A stretch of 64,000 nt of DNA from Acuticoccus sp. MNP-M23 (GTDB lineage Bacteria > Pseudomonadota > Alphaproteobacteria > Rhizobiales > Amorphaceae), in contig NZ_CP133480.1 of assembly GCF_031195445.1 (NCBI RefSeq), positions 1,598,001 to 1,662,000 on the forward strand. Direction: 5' to 3'. Each line of letters begins with the position of its first letter. Within the stretch, counting starts at the first letter, position 1. Position numbers and translations under genes: made by a program. The notes beneath the pieces were generated by a model. That model saw only the letters and a list, made by a program, of their open reading frames with translations, was not told the DNA's origin and searched no databases. Below, piece after piece: positions 46,772 to 57,922 of the stretch.

Positions 46772-47808
46772 GACGTGAGCGCCTTCACCTTGTCGATCAC
46801 CTGCGTGACGTTCTCGGGCGGCGTTTCCAGCGAGATGCCGTGGCCAAGGTTGAAGATGAACGGGCCACCCTTCAGCGCCTCGCAGATGTGGGTGACGGCA
46901 TCATCTAGCTGCGCGCCGCCCTCCTTCAGCCGGGCCGGGTCGAGGTTGCCCTGCACGCAAACGCCCTTCGCCTGAAGCCGCTGCGCCGCGCTCATCGGTA
47001 CCGTCCAGTCCAGCGACACGCCGTCCACCTCCGTTTCCTCGCAGAACGGCTCGTAGCCGAAGCCGGCCCCGCGGGGGAAGCCGATAATCGGCACGCCCGG
47101 CTTTTGTGCCCGTACTCCCCGCACTATCCGCGCAATCGGCTCGATCGACCATTCGCGAAAGCCGCGCTCGTCCAGTGACGAGGCCCAGCTGTCGAAGATC
47201 TGCACCGCATCCGCGCCCGCCTCGATCTGCGCCACCAGGTGCCGCGTGCAGGCCTCCACCAGCGTATCCACCAGTGCCTTCATGCGCTGGGGTTCACGGG
47301 CGGCGAACGTGCGCGCGGGCCACTGCTCGCGGCCGCCCTGGCCGGCGATCATGTAGGTCGCCAGCGTCCACGGGGCACCGACGAAGCCGAGCACGGCCTT
47401 TTCGCGCGGCAGCTCGGCCCGAAGGCGGCGGAGCGCTTCGTAGACCGGAGCCAGATGGGCATCGAACCCGTCGAAGGACAGCGATGCCGGGTCCGCAAGC
47501 GGTGTGAGCCGCGGCCCTTCGCCTTCCACGAACCAGACCTCCTGGCCCAGCGCATGGGGCAGGACGAGGATGTCGGAGAAGATGATCGACGCATCGAATG
47601 CATAGCGCCGCATGGGCTGGAGCGTCGCCTCGACCGCGAGATCGGGGTTGTAGCAGAAGTCCAGGAAGCTCGGGGCCTGGGTTCGCAGCTTGCGATACTC
47701 GGGCAGGTAGCGGCCAGCCTGGCGCATGAACCAAACCGGGGTTGGCTGCGTTGATTTCCCCGAAAGTGCTCCCAGGAGGAGAGGGCGGATCGAACCGTCT
47801 TCCATCAT
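46768..47808 (-). CDS. hemE: Uroporphyrinogen decarboxylase
   Basis: 346 residues. PVWFMRQAGRYLPEYRKLR near the N-terminus, then FSDILVLPHALGQEVWF with the catalytic Asp, GFVGAPWTLATYMI, QIFDSWAS and the C-terminal FNLGHGISLETPPENV. Converts uroporphyrinogen III to coproporphyrinogen III. The start ATG-ATG at 47808 has no recognisable ribosome site: the bases upstream are AT-rich and part of the putative origin. Coupled to hemJ downstream. Confidence 0.95.
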   Translation of the reverse strand: MMEDGSIRPLLLGALSGKSTQPTPVWFMRQAGRYLPEYRKLRTQAPSFLDFCYNPDLAVEATLQPMRRYAFDASIIFSDILVLPHALGQEVWFVEGEGPRLTPLADPASLSFDGFDAHLAPVYEALRRLRAELPREKAVLGFVGAPWTLATYMIAGQGGREQWPARTFAAREPQRMKALVDTLVEACTRHLVAQIEAGADAVQIFDSWASSLDERGFREWSIEPIARIVRGVRAQKPGVPIIGFPRGAGFGYEPFCEETEVDGVSLDWTVPMSAAQRLQAKGVCVQGNLDPARLKEGGAQLDDAVTHICEALKGGPFIFNLGHGISLETPPENVTQVIDKVKALTS

Positions 47809-48210
47809 TTATCAATTCTTAATGTTTATAGGGTGTTGTTGTTGTTGGACCGTGAGTGTCGGGGATGACGCGCCGAACATAAAGCTGGGTATCAAGGCTC
47901 GGCCTCAGGGCGGGGATTGGTCCCAAGAGTTCACATGTTCCGGCAGATCCGCGCAAGCCCTGTGATCGCCGCAGCCGCCCTGCCCGTTTGTCGGTCAAGC
48001 CATTCAGCATAAATGACGGTAACCGTGTGGAATGGTGCTGAAAAACCGCGAGCCGGTCGCATCCGTGCAACGTTCGAACGCGTCTTTTCCACCGCACTTG
48101 CCCGTTGGATGAAGTGGTGGACGGCGGAAGGGGTTGTTCACACCCTTGCGCCGCAAGCCCGGTGACGGCACGAGTTGTTCAATATTCCTCCCCAGGTTGA
48201 GGTGGTGGCT
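47809..48210. other. oriC: Putative chromosomal replication origin (hemE-ppsR intergenic region)
   Basis: A 402-bp non-coding gap between the divergent hemE and ppsR. The Caulobacter origin lies between hemE and the orthologue of ppsR (RP001), and origins of several Hyphomicrobiales are also next to hemE. Visible here: an AT-rich stretch at 47811-47835 beside hemE (possible unwinding element) followed by (GTT) repeats; DnaA-box-like 9-mers with two mismatches at 48085-48093 (TTTTCCACC) and 48134-48142 (TTGTTCACA); and further weaker ones. No perfect TTATCCACA box was found, so the call rests mainly on synteny. It also contains the hemE and ppsR promoters. Confidence 0.5.
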
Positions 48211-49065
48211 GTGAACCGTAAACGCACATTCGTGCACGTTCATCTCGTGTCCGATTCCACGGGCGAAACGCTGATGACGGCGTCGCGCGCGGCCGTCGCG
48301 CGCTACGAGGAGGTGGAGGCGATCGAGCACATCTATCCCCTCGTCCGCTCCGACCGTCAGATCGACCGTGTGCTGTCGGAAATCGAGGATGCGCCGGGCA
48401 TCGTCATGTTCACGCTGGTGGACCCGCAGGTGCTGGAACGCTTGCAGGCCAAGTGCGGCGAGCTGGGCCTTCCCTGCATCGACGTGCTGGACCCGCTGGT
48501 GGCGGTGTTCCAGTCCTACCTCAACGTCCAGAAGGCGGCGCGGGTGGGGGCGCAGCACTCGCTGGATGCCGGGTATTTCCGCAGGATCGAGGCGCTCAAC
48601 TTCGCCATGCGGCACGACGATGGCGCCCTGCCCGACAACATAGATGACGCCGACGTCGTGCTGGTGGGCGTATCGCGCACGTCCAAGACGCCCACCTCGA
48701 TCTATCTCGCGAACCGCGGGGTGCGCACCACCAACCTGCCCATCGTCACCGGCCTTGCCATGCCGCCCAACATCTTTCAGGCGAAGACGGCGCTGGTGGT
48801 GGGCCTCACCGCTTCCCCCGAGCGGATTGTGGCCTTGCGTGAAAACCGCGTCCTGACCATGAGCAACGAGCAGATCTCGTCGGCCTACGTCAATCGCCAG
48901 GAAGTCGCCAAGGAGATCACGTTCGCCCGCAAGCTCTGCGCCGAAAACGGCTGGCCGCTGATAGATGTGACACGCCGCTCCATCGAAGAGACCGCCGCTG
49001 CCATCGTCGCGCTCCTGACCGACAAGCGGCACGACCGATCCGCCCTGTCGGACGCCTACGAATGA
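48211..49065 (+). CDS. ppsR: Pyruvate,phosphate dikinase / PEP synthase regulatory protein
   Basis: 284 residues, DUF299 family: VHVHLVSDSTGETL at the N-terminus, the P-loop GVSRTSKTPTSIYLANRG around 162-179 and a C-terminal DVTRRSIEETAAAI segment. A bifunctional Ser/Thr kinase-pyrophosphorylase that inactivates and reactivates PPDK or PEP synthase by threonine phosphorylation. The GTG at 48211 follows GAGG, eight bases away; an in-frame TTG at 48175 is less likely. First gene of a rightward run from the origin region, overlapping aroE by 4 bp. Confidence 0.92.
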   Translation: MNRKRTFVHVHLVSDSTGETLMTASRAAVARYEEVEAIEHIYPLVRSDRQIDRVLSEIEDAPGIVMFTLVDPQVLERLQAKCGELGLPCIDVLDPLVAVFQSYLNVQKAARVGAQHSLDAGYFRRIEALNFAMRHDDGALPDNIDDADVVLVGVSRTSKTPTSIYLANRGVRTTNLPIVTGLAMPPNIFQAKTALVVGLTASPERIVALRENRVLTMSNEQISSAYVNRQEVAKEITFARKLCAENGWPLIDVTRRSIEETAAAIVALLTDKRHDRSALSDAYE

Positions 49066-49868
49066 TCCGGGTGGGTGTCGCCGGGTGGCCGGTCAAGCAT
49101 ACGCGTTCGCCGGCCATCTTCGCGCACTGGTTCGAGCGCTACGGCGTCGATGCCCGGTATGAGCTGATCCCGGTTGCACCGGAGGATGCCGATTCCTTTT
49201 TCGCCGAGCTGCCGGCAGAGTGGGCCGGCGTGAACGTCACCGTGCCGCACAAGCGCACGGCGGCGGCCCACATCAAGCTGGAAGGGGCCGGTGCGCGGCT
49301 TGGCGTCGCCAACACGTTGTGGCGGGCAGACGGCGTGGTGTGCGGGACATCGAGCGACGGTCCCGGCTTTGTCGCCAGCCTCGATGCCGCGGCGCCCGCC
49401 TGGCGGGACAGCAATGCCCCCGCGCTCATTCTGGGCGCAGGCGGGGCAGCTCTTGCCATTGCAGACGCGCTGCGCGCCACCGGCTGCGCGGTAACGGTCG
49501 CCAACCGCACGCTCGCCAAGGCAGAATCAATTGCGGCCAGCACCGGGGCCGCCGCCATTCCCCTGACAGACCTTGCGGACGCGATGGCGGGTTGCGGCGT
49601 CTTCATCAATGCCACCACCCGCGGGATGGCCGGCATCGACCCGCTCGACATCGATCTGTCCCCCCTCCCCGCCTCGGCAGTGGTGGCGGACATTGTGTAT
49701 AATCCGCTGGAAACCGCTTTGCTGGCGGCGGCCCGTTCGCGTGGCCTCGTGGCGGTCGACGGTCTCGGAATGCTGCTCCATCAGGCAACTCTGGGCTTTG
49801 AGCGCTGGTTCGGCATCAAGCCGGAGGTGGACGCGGCGCTGCGGGCCAAGGTCGTGGCAACGCTGTGA
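49062..49868 (+). CDS. aroE: Shikimate dehydrogenase
   Basis: 268 residues. Shikimate-binding [19 protein letters not shown], catalytic Lys in NVTVPHKR, and the NADP site [13 protein letters not shown] with [10 protein letters not shown]. Reduces 3-dehydroshikimate in aromatic amino-acid synthesis. Overlaps ppsR and coaE by 4 bp each. In many relatives a maf gene sits between ppsR and aroE; here it is absent. Confidence 0.94.
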   Translation: MIRVGVAGWPVKHTRSPAIFAHWFERYGVDARYELIPVAPEDADSFFAELPAEWAGVNVTVPHKRTAAAHIKLEGAGARLGVANTLWRADGVVCGTSSDGPGFVASLDAAAPAWRDSNAPALILGAGGAALAIADALRATGCAVTVANRTLAKAESIAASTGAAAIPLTDLADAMAGCGVFINATTRGMAGIDPLDIDLSPLPASAVVADIVYNPLETALLAAARSRGLVAVDGLGMLLHQATLGFERWFGIKPEVDAALRAKVVATL

Positions 49869-50452
49869 TCCGCCTTGGCCTGACGGGCTCCATCGGCATG
49901 GGCAAATCCACCACGGCTAAGATGTTCGCCGACTGCGGCGATGCCGTGATCGATGCCGACGCCATCGTTCACGCCCTTTATGCCGGGCCCGCGGTGGATG
50001 CAGTGGAGGCGGCCTTTCCCGGTACCGCCAGAGATGGCGCCATCGACCGCAAGGCTCTGTCGGCTGCCGTGCTCGGCGACCCCGCAGCGCTGAAGCGGCT
50101 CGAGGCCATCGTCCACCCCATGGTGCGCGAAGAGCAGGCCCGCGCGCTCGAAAAGGCACAGGAAAGCGGCGCCCGCATTGCGGTGATCGACGTGCCGCTC
50201 CTGTTCGAAACCGGGCGTGACGAGGAGATGGACGCCATTGCCGTCGTATCCGCCCCGGCCTCGGTGCAGAAGGTGCGCGTCATCACCCGCCCCGGCATGA
50301 CGGCGGAAAAATTCGAGGCGATCCGCGCCAAGCAGATGCCGGACGCGGACAAGCGCCGCCGCGCCCACTTCATCATCGACACGGCGCACGGCCTGGCTGC
50401 CACCCGCGCCGAGGTGGGTGCTGTCCGCCGCGCCCTTCTGCAGTTCGGTTAA
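49865..50452 (+). CDS. coaE: Dephospho-CoA kinase
   Basis: 195 residues. Walker [15 protein letters not shown] at the very N-terminus, the [17 protein letters not shown] lid region and [13 protein letters not shown]. Final step of CoA synthesis. GTG start with GTGA overlap on aroE. Followed after 86 bp by dnaQ. Confidence 0.94.
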   Translation: MIRLGLTGSIGMGKSTTAKMFADCGDAVIDADAIVHALYAGPAVDAVEAAFPGTARDGAIDRKALSAAVLGDPAALKRLEAIVHPMVREEQARALEKAQESGARIAVIDVPLLFETGRDEEMDAIAVVSAPASVQKVRVITRPGMTAEKFEAIRAKQMPDADKRRRAHFIIDTAHGLAATRAEVGAVRRALLQFG

Positions 50453-50538
50453 GGCGGCAATAACATCGGGGAGCGCGGGGCAGACGGCTCCACGCCCGCG
50501 CCCCGATGTGGCATATTGGGGCGGACCGGGAGAGCACC

Positions 50539-51252
50539 TTGCGCGAGATCATCCTCGATACCGAAACCACGGGCCTCAACGCCAATGGCGGTGACCGCGT
50601 TGTCGAGATCGGCGCGGTCGAGGTTCTGAACGCCATTCCCACCGGCAACACGTTTCACGTCTACATCAATCCCGAGCGCGACATGCCGGACGAGGCGTTC
50701 CGCGTCCACGGCCTGTCCGCCGAATTCCTGGCCGACAAGCCGAAATTTGCCGAGGTCGCAGCCGGGTTCGCTGCCTTCCTGGGCGACGACAATCTGGTCG
50801 CCCACAATGCCAGTTTTGACGTGGGCTTTCTCGACGCAGAGCTTGCGCGCTGCAACCTGCCCACCATCGGCCAGCATCAGGTGGTGGATACGCTGCAGAT
50901 CGCCCGTCGCAAGCACGGCGGTCCCAACTCGCTGGATGCGCTCTGCTCGCGCTACGGCGTGGACGCCTCCCGCCGCACCAAGCATGGCGCCTTGCTCGAC
51001 GCCGAACTTCTGGCCGAAGTCTACCTGGAACTCACCGGCGGCCGGCAGGCGACGTTCGTGCTGGGCGCGGACAGCGGCCGCAGCAATTCCGGCGGCATCG
51101 CGGTCAAGCACCCACCGCGACCCGCCCCGCTCGCGCCCCGGCTCACCGAGGCAGAGCGCGAGGCCCACGCCACTTTCATGGCGACCTTCAAGTTCTCCAT
51201 ATGGAAAGATCTTGACGATTCCGAAGATACACCACGTATCGCAGCAGAATAG
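50539..51252 (+). CDS. dnaQ: DNA polymerase III epsilon subunit (proofreading exonuclease)
   Basis: 237 residues from a TTG start: REIILDTETTGLN holds Exo I (D and E), NLVAHNASFDVGFLD is Exo II, and RRTKHGALLDAELLAEVY is Exo III with the catalytic His. The C-terminal tail contacts the alpha subunit. The TTG at 50539 gives the family N-terminus and has GGGAGAG five bases upstream; an ATG 11 codons earlier would extend the protein unusually. Ends 37 bp from a convergent gene. Confidence 0.93.
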   Translation: MREIILDTETTGLNANGGDRVVEIGAVEVLNAIPTGNTFHVYINPERDMPDEAFRVHGLSAEFLADKPKFAEVAAGFAAFLGDDNLVAHNASFDVGFLDAELARCNLPTIGQHQVVDTLQIARRKHGGPNSLDALCSRYGVDASRRTKHGALLDAELLAEVYLELTGGRQATFVLGADSGRSNSGGIAVKHPPRPAPLAPRLTEAEREAHATFMATFKFSIWKDLDDSEDTPRIAAE

Positions 51253-51289
51253 ACTGCTTTATCAAACGAAATTTCAAGTAAAATTCTCA

Positions 51290-53266
51290 CTATAACTGCG
51301 CGCGCCATAGTGTCTGGCGCAGTGCTTCATCATCGCCCGTCGGCAGTGAGCATACACCGCTGCGGCAGACGATTGCTTCGCCCGCGGGCAATGCAATGCC
51401 GTCTGCCGGGGAGCCTGGCGGGGCCGCCTCCACCGCAATGGCAGCCGGGTGCCCGGAGCCGCGAACAGCCGCCAGCAGCCGCGGCGCACCGAGGGCGGTG
51501 ACGGTGGCCAGCCGCTCAAGCTGATCCTGCCCGTTGAAGAGGCTTGCGCAGCCGAACACATTTTGTGCCGCCGCGCGGGCATGGGCGCGCAGGATCCGCA
51601 GCGCGATGCTCTCGAACCGTTCGTCTCCGGTGAGGGTCCAGAGGGTGGCCAGGTTCTTGACCATCAGCCCGTTGGCGTTGGGGACGGCTTCGTCCATCGG
51701 CGAATCCGGCCGCACGATCAGCGCCGGTGCGTCGTCCGCCGTCCAGTGGTAGCCGCCATGCTCGGCCACATGGTGCGTCTCCAGCGTATCCACCCACGCG
51801 ATCGCATCCGTAAGCAGGGCCGTGCCGTCGCCGACCCCGGCCGCATGAAGCGCCAGCGCCGCATGAATCATCCCGGCATAATCGAGCGCAAACCCCTGGG
51901 TCGACCGCGCTTCGCCGCGCACCGCATGAACCAGCCGTGCCCCGCTGCCAAACGTCGCCTTCGCGGCGGCATAGGTGTCCGCGGCGCGGTTCTGCCACGC
52001 GGGCTCAGCAAGCGAAGCGCCGGCTTTGGCGAGGGCGGCAATCATCAGTCCGTTCCAGTCGGCGAGGAGCTTGTCGTCGCGGCCGGGGCGCGGGCGTGTC
52101 TCGCGGCGCGCGAGGAGTGCCTGCCGGCTTTGCGCCAACGCGTCTTCGGTGGCGGGATCACCCAGCGTGTCGGTGGCGAGGCGGTTGAGCACATTGGTGC
52201 CCTCCCAGTTTCCCCCCGGCGTCACGGCGTAAGCGGCCATGAACGCCTCCGCCTCCGCGCCCAGCACCTCGGCAATTTCGGCAGCGGACCAGACGTAGAA
52301 CCGCCCCTCCTCGCCCTCGGAGTCCGCATCGAGGCTGGCGGCGAACAGCCCGTCCACGGCCATCTCCCGCTCGGCCCATGCGATGGTCTCGGCAATCCGC
52401 GCGCGATAGAGCGGATCGCCGGTTACACAAAACGCGTCGCTCATCAGGCCGATCAGCTGGGCGTTGTCGTAGAGCATTTTTTCAAAGTGCGGGACCAGCC
52501 AGCGCTCATCCACCGCATAGCGGGCAAAACCGCCGCCCACATGGTCATAGATCCCGCCCATGGCAATGCGGTTGGCCGAGCGCAGCACTGCATCGCGATA
52601 AGCCTCTTCGCCGGACCGCGCGTAGGCCCGCCAGAGCACCTCGAACAGCCCCGCATTGGGAAATTTCGGCGCACCGCGTGTCCCGCCGTGGACCGGGTCG
52701 ATCACGGTCAACAACTGCCGCGCGGCCTTCTCGGGCGCATCCGCCGGCAGTTCTCCCGGCGCCTGGGTCTGCATCAGATGCTGCCGCAGTATTTCGGCAT
52801 TTCCGCTCACAATCTCCGCGCCGGCCGCGTAGGAGTCCGCGACGGCGGTCAGCACGTCCACAAAGCGCGGGCGGCCGAAGCGGGCGACATTCGGAAAATA
52901 GGTGCCGCCATAAAAGGGTTCGGCCTTTTCGGTCAGAAACATGGTCAGCGGCCATCCGCCCTGCTCGCCCGTGGCGTGGAGCGCTGCCATATAGATCTGG
53001 TCGATATCGGGCCGTTCTTCGCGGTCGACCTTGATGTTGACGAAGCGCTCGTTCATCACGCGCGCAGTATCCTCGTCCTCAAAACTTTCGTGGGCCATCA
53101 CGTGGCACCAGTGGCACGCGGCATAACCGACGGACAGGAGAATGGGCTTGCCGGATTTTTCTGCGGTGGCAAGGGCCTCGTCGCACCAGGGCCACCAGTC
53201 AACGGGGTTGTTTGCGTGTTGCAACAGATAGGGGCTCGCCGAGTGCTTCAGCCGGTTTTCCGTCAT
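51290..53266 (-). CDS. DUF255 / YyaL-like thioredoxin-domain protein
   Basis: 658 residues. N-terminal thioredoxin-like DUF255 domain with [17 protein letters not shown] (CxxC) and [15 protein letters not shown], then a long (alpha/alpha)6-barrel-like region with [35 protein letters not shown] and [15 protein letters not shown]. Relatives (human spermatogenesis-associated protein 20, B. subtilis YyaL) have no settled function. The ATG at 53266 follows GGAGAG; its start is only 17 bp from the divergent mnmE start. Confidence 0.9.
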   Translation of the reverse strand: MTENRLKHSASPYLLQHANNPVDWWPWCDEALATAEKSGKPILLSVGYAACHWCHVMAHESFEDEDTARVMNERFVNIKVDREERPDIDQIYMAALHATGEQGGWPLTMFLTEKAEPFYGGTYFPNVARFGRPRFVDVLTAVADSYAAGAEIVSGNAEILRQHLMQTQAPGELPADAPEKAARQLLTVIDPVHGGTRGAPKFPNAGLFEVLWRAYARSGEEAYRDAVLRSANRIAMGGIYDHVGGGFARYAVDERWLVPHFEKMLYDNAQLIGLMSDAFCVTGDPLYRARIAETIAWAEREMAVDGLFAASLDADSEGEEGRFYVWSAAEIAEVLGAEAEAFMAAYAVTPGGNWEGTNVLNRLATDTLGDPATEDALAQSRQALLARRETRPRPGRDDKLLADWNGLMIAALAKAGASLAEPAWQNRAADTYAAAKATFGSGARLVHAVRGEARSTQGFALDYAGMIHAALALHAAGVGDGTALLTDAIAWVDTLETHHVAEHGGYHWTADDAPALIVRPDSPMDEAVPNANGLMVKNLATLWTLTGDERFESIALRILRAHARAAAQNVFGCASLFNGQDQLERLATVTALGAPRLLAAVRGSGHPAAIAVEAAPPGSPADGIALPAGEAIVCRSGVCSLPTGDDEALRQTLWRAQL

Positions 53267-53283
53267 GCGTCGGGCTCTCCATC

Positions 53284-54576
53284 GTGACACGCTTCACGGG
53301 TACCATAGTGGCGCTTTCGTCCGGTCCGCCACCCAGCGGGATCGCGATCCTGCGCATTTCCGGGCCGGACGCGATGGCTGTGGCACAACGCTTCGGCACG
53401 CCCGCTCTGCCGCCGCGCCGCGCGACGCTGCGGACCCTCACCGCACCGTCCGACGGCGCGGTGATCGACCAGGCCCTCTGCCTCGCCTTTCCCGGTCCCG
53501 CCAGCGCCACCGGCGAAGACATGGTCGAGTATCATTGTCACGGCAGCCCTGCGGTGGTGGACCGGATGCTGACCGAGGCCGTCGCCCTCCCCGGTGTGCG
53601 CGTTGCCGAACCCGGCGAGTTCACCATGCGGGCCGTCCTGTCCGGCCGCATGGGCCTTGCCGATGCAGAGGCGCTGGCCGAACTCATCGACGCCCGCACG
53701 GAGGCAGAACGGCGCCGGGCAGTCCGGCTGGCTGGCGGTGCCCTCACGTCGGCGATCAGTGGCTGGCGCGCCGCTCTCATTGCAGCGCTTGCCCTGTGCG
53801 AGGCACATATCGACTTTGCGGACGAAAGCGACATTCCTGATGGCGGCCCCCCGGTGGAACAGGCCATCGCCCCCGTCGCCGCAGAAATTGCCGCGGCTCT
53901 TGCTGGCAGCCGTGATGCCGACAAGCTGGCGGACGGCTTCCGCATCGTCCTCGCTGGTCCGCCGAATGCTGGAAAATCCAGCCTTATCAACGCGCTCGCC
54001 GGTCGCGCTATTGCGCTGGTATCAGACGAGCCAGGCACCACGCGCGACGTTGTGGCCACCACGCTGGACCTTGGCGGCTACCGTGTGGTGATTGCGGACA
54101 CTGCGGGCGTGCGTGAGGGCGCGGCCGGGGTGGAGGCGATGGGCATTGCCCGCACCCGCGCGGAGATTGAGGCTGCGGACTTCATTGTCGAAGTCACAAG
54201 CCCGGACACCATCCCCCTCAGACTCCCTTCTGCCGACCTCCGGATCGCCCACAAGTCGGACCTCCGCCCCGCCGATGCCGACCTTGCCACCAGCCTTGCA
54301 GATCCCGCATCCATAGAAGCGCTGGCAGCCCGCCTGACAGAAGCGGCGGCGAGAGGCATGGCCGGATCGGAAGCCGCGCTCATCACCCGTGCTCGCCAAC
54401 GCTCAGCGTGTGAAGAGATTGCGGCGGCGCTGGCAGAGGCGACGGACTCGCCCCATCTTGAGATGAAGGCAGAGGCGCTCCGGTCGGCTTGTCATGCCGT
54501 CGGACGCTTGACAGGAGACATCGGGGTGGAAGACATCCTCGATGATGTGTTCGGTCGGTTCTGCATCGGTAAGTGA
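53284..54576 (+). CDS. mnmE: tRNA modification GTPase MnmE
   Basis: 430 residues. N-terminal folate-binding domain (DTIVAL-like start [26 protein letters not shown]), helical domain and inserted G domain: G1 GPPNAGKS (225-232), G2/G3 [12 protein letters not shown] and DTAGVRE, and G4 reading HKSD (323-326) in place of NKxD. The C-terminal CIGK supplies the catalytic Cys. With MnmG it makes the wobble-uridine 5-aminomethyl modification. The GTG at 53284 fits the family start but has no strong ribosome site. Confidence 0.94.
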   Translation: MTRFTGTIVALSSGPPPSGIAILRISGPDAMAVAQRFGTPALPPRRATLRTLTAPSDGAVIDQALCLAFPGPASATGEDMVEYHCHGSPAVVDRMLTEAVALPGVRVAEPGEFTMRAVLSGRMGLADAEALAELIDARTEAERRRAVRLAGGALTSAISGWRAALIAALALCEAHIDFADESDIPDGGPPVEQAIAPVAAEIAAALAGSRDADKLADGFRIVLAGPPNAGKSSLINALAGRAIALVSDEPGTTRDVVATTLDLGGYRVVIADTAGVREGAAGVEAMGIARTRAEIEAADFIVEVTSPDTIPLRLPSADLRIAHKSDLRPADADLATSLADPASIEALAARLTEAAARGMAGSEAALITRARQRSACEEIAAALAEATDSPHLEMKAEALRSACHAVGRLTGDIGVEDILDDVFGRFCIGK

Positions 54577-54586
54577 TTGCAGCCCG

Positions 54587-54602
54587 TGTTTCACGTGAAA
54601 CA
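54587..54602. promoter_or_regulatory. parS centromere site 1 (perfect)
   Basis: TGTTTCACGTGAAACA, the exact 16-bp palindromic chromosomal parS consensus, in the 60-bp gap between the mnmE stop and the mnmG start. Binding and loading site for the ParB encoded 3.3 kb to the right. Confidence 0.95.
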
Positions 54603-54636
54603 TCCGGCGCCGGTATCTGGATCGTCCAGTCGAGGA

Positions 54637-56489
<1,853 letters not shown>

Positions 56490-56493
<4 letters not shown>

Positions 56494-57128
56494 ACGGGTC
56501 CGTCAAAACCCCAAGCGCGGAAGAACAATCCGCCCGCGAGAAAATCCGGGCGGTGCTGGAGCCAGCGCGTTTTGACCTTCTGGAAAGGTTTGTGGGCGCA
56601 TTGGATCAGTGGGGCGCGGTCTCCAACCTTGTCAGCGCGGCGGACCGCGAGCGGATCTGGGCCCGCCACATTGCCGACAGCCTTCAGGTGGTGGCGCTGG
56701 CAGAGGGGCGCGGCAGGCGTTGGATCGACCTTGGTGCAGGCGCCGGTTTTCCGGGTCTGGTGGTCGCCATCGCAAGGCCGGAGACGGTAATGACGCTGGT
56801 GGAATCCAACCGCAAAAAGGCCGCGTTTCTCCTGCGCGTGGTGGCCGATTGCGGGCTCGATGCGAAGGTGGAGCCGCACCGGGCCGAAGCGCTGGCGGCG
56901 GACACCTACGACGTGGTCTCGGCGCGCGCGCTGGCGCCTCTCCACAAGCTATTGGCGCTGTCCGAGCCGTTTTTCGGGCCTGACACGCTGGGGCTCTTTC
57001 CAAAGGGCCGGGACGCTGGCACTGAAATCGAGGCGGTCTCGGACCATCGCTTCGATGTGACAGCGCACCCGAGCCAGACCGATCCGGACGGTGCCGTCCT
57101 TGCCGTGACCAACCTTGTGAGGGTGTAA
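56490..57128 (+). CDS. rsmG: 16S rRNA (guanine-527-N7) methyltransferase RsmG
   Basis: 212 residues (GidB family). [37 protein letters not shown]-binding [19 protein letters not shown] and [23 protein letters not shown] overlap with mnmG; parA starts two bases after its stop, so mnmG-rsmG-parA-parB run as one unit. Confidence 0.94.
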
Positions 57129-57130
57129 CG

Positions 57131-57922
57131 ATGCTGCCACCACGGCCCCGCGTCATTGCCGTCGCCAACCAGAAGGGCGGCGTGGGCAAGACCACCACGG
57201 CCATCAACACCGCCACCGCGCTGGCGGCGCTGGGTGAACGCGTCCTCCTGATCGACCTTGACCCCCAGGGCAATGCCTCCACCGGCCTCGGCATCCACTC
57301 CGACGACCGCCCCGTCAGCACCTACGATGTTCTCACCCGTGATGCGACGCTGGCCGAAGCCATCCGCGAGACGTCCGTCCCTCACCTCTCGCTGGCCCCC
57401 GCGACGATGGATCTCCTGTCGATCGACATCGAGCTATCGGGCGAGAAAGACCGTGCGGTCCGCCTGCGCGAGGCCATCGCGTCGCTGCCCGAAGGCCCGC
57501 GCTACGTTGTGATCGACTGCCCGCCGTCGCTCACCATGCTCACGGTCAACGCGCTCGCGGCGGCCCACGCAATTCTGGCGCCGCTTCAGTGCGAATTCTT
57601 TGCGATGGAAGGCCTGTCGCAGCTGATGCGGACCATCGGGGAAGTTCGTGAAAGCGTTAACCCGGAGTTAAAGCTGCACGGCATCGTCATGACCATGTAC
57701 GACGCCCGCAACAACCTCGCCAATCAGGTGGTGGCGGACGTTCGGGCGCATATGGGCGATATGGTTTACGAAACGATGATCCCGCGGAACGTGCGCCTTT
57801 CGGAGGCGCCGTCCTATGGCAAGCCCGCGCTCCTTTACGACCTGAAGTGCGCCGGCAGCCAGGCCTATCTCCGCCTGGTGTCCGAACTCATCGACCGCGA
57901 ACAGAAGATGGGAGTTGCCTGA
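57131..57922 (+). CDS. parA: Chromosome partitioning ATPase ParA
   Basis: 263 residues. Deviant Walker A NQKGGVGKTTTAIN with the signature Lys, LLIDLDPQGNASTGLG, and VIDCPPSLTMLTVNALAAA. Lacks the N-terminal DNA-binding extension of plasmid type Ia ParA, so it is the chromosomal type. Its stop overlaps the parB ATG by one base (TGATG). Moves the ParB-parS complex after origin duplication. Confidence 0.96.
   Translation: MLPPRPRVIAVANQKGGVGKTTTAINTATALAALGERVLLIDLDPQGNASTGLGIHSDDRPVSTYDVLTRDATLAEAIRETSVPHLSLAPATMDLLSIDIELSGEKDRAVRLREAIASLPEGPRYVVIDCPPSLTMLTVNALAAAHAILAPLQCEFFAMEGLSQLMRTIGEVRESVNPELKLHGIVMTMYDARNNLANQVVADVRAHMGDMVYETMIPRNVRLSEAPSYGKPALLYDLKCAGSQAYLRLVSELIDREQKMGVA

Noticed and set aside
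53096-53106. CACGTG-containing sequence as a third parS site
   Set aside because: Only the central hexamer matches; the flanking bases of the 16-mer do not.
54577-54636. Upstream ATG giving MnmG 20 extra residues
   Set aside because: The extension is translated through parS site 1 and is absent from the family, whose members start at the FAD-binding strand as at 54637.
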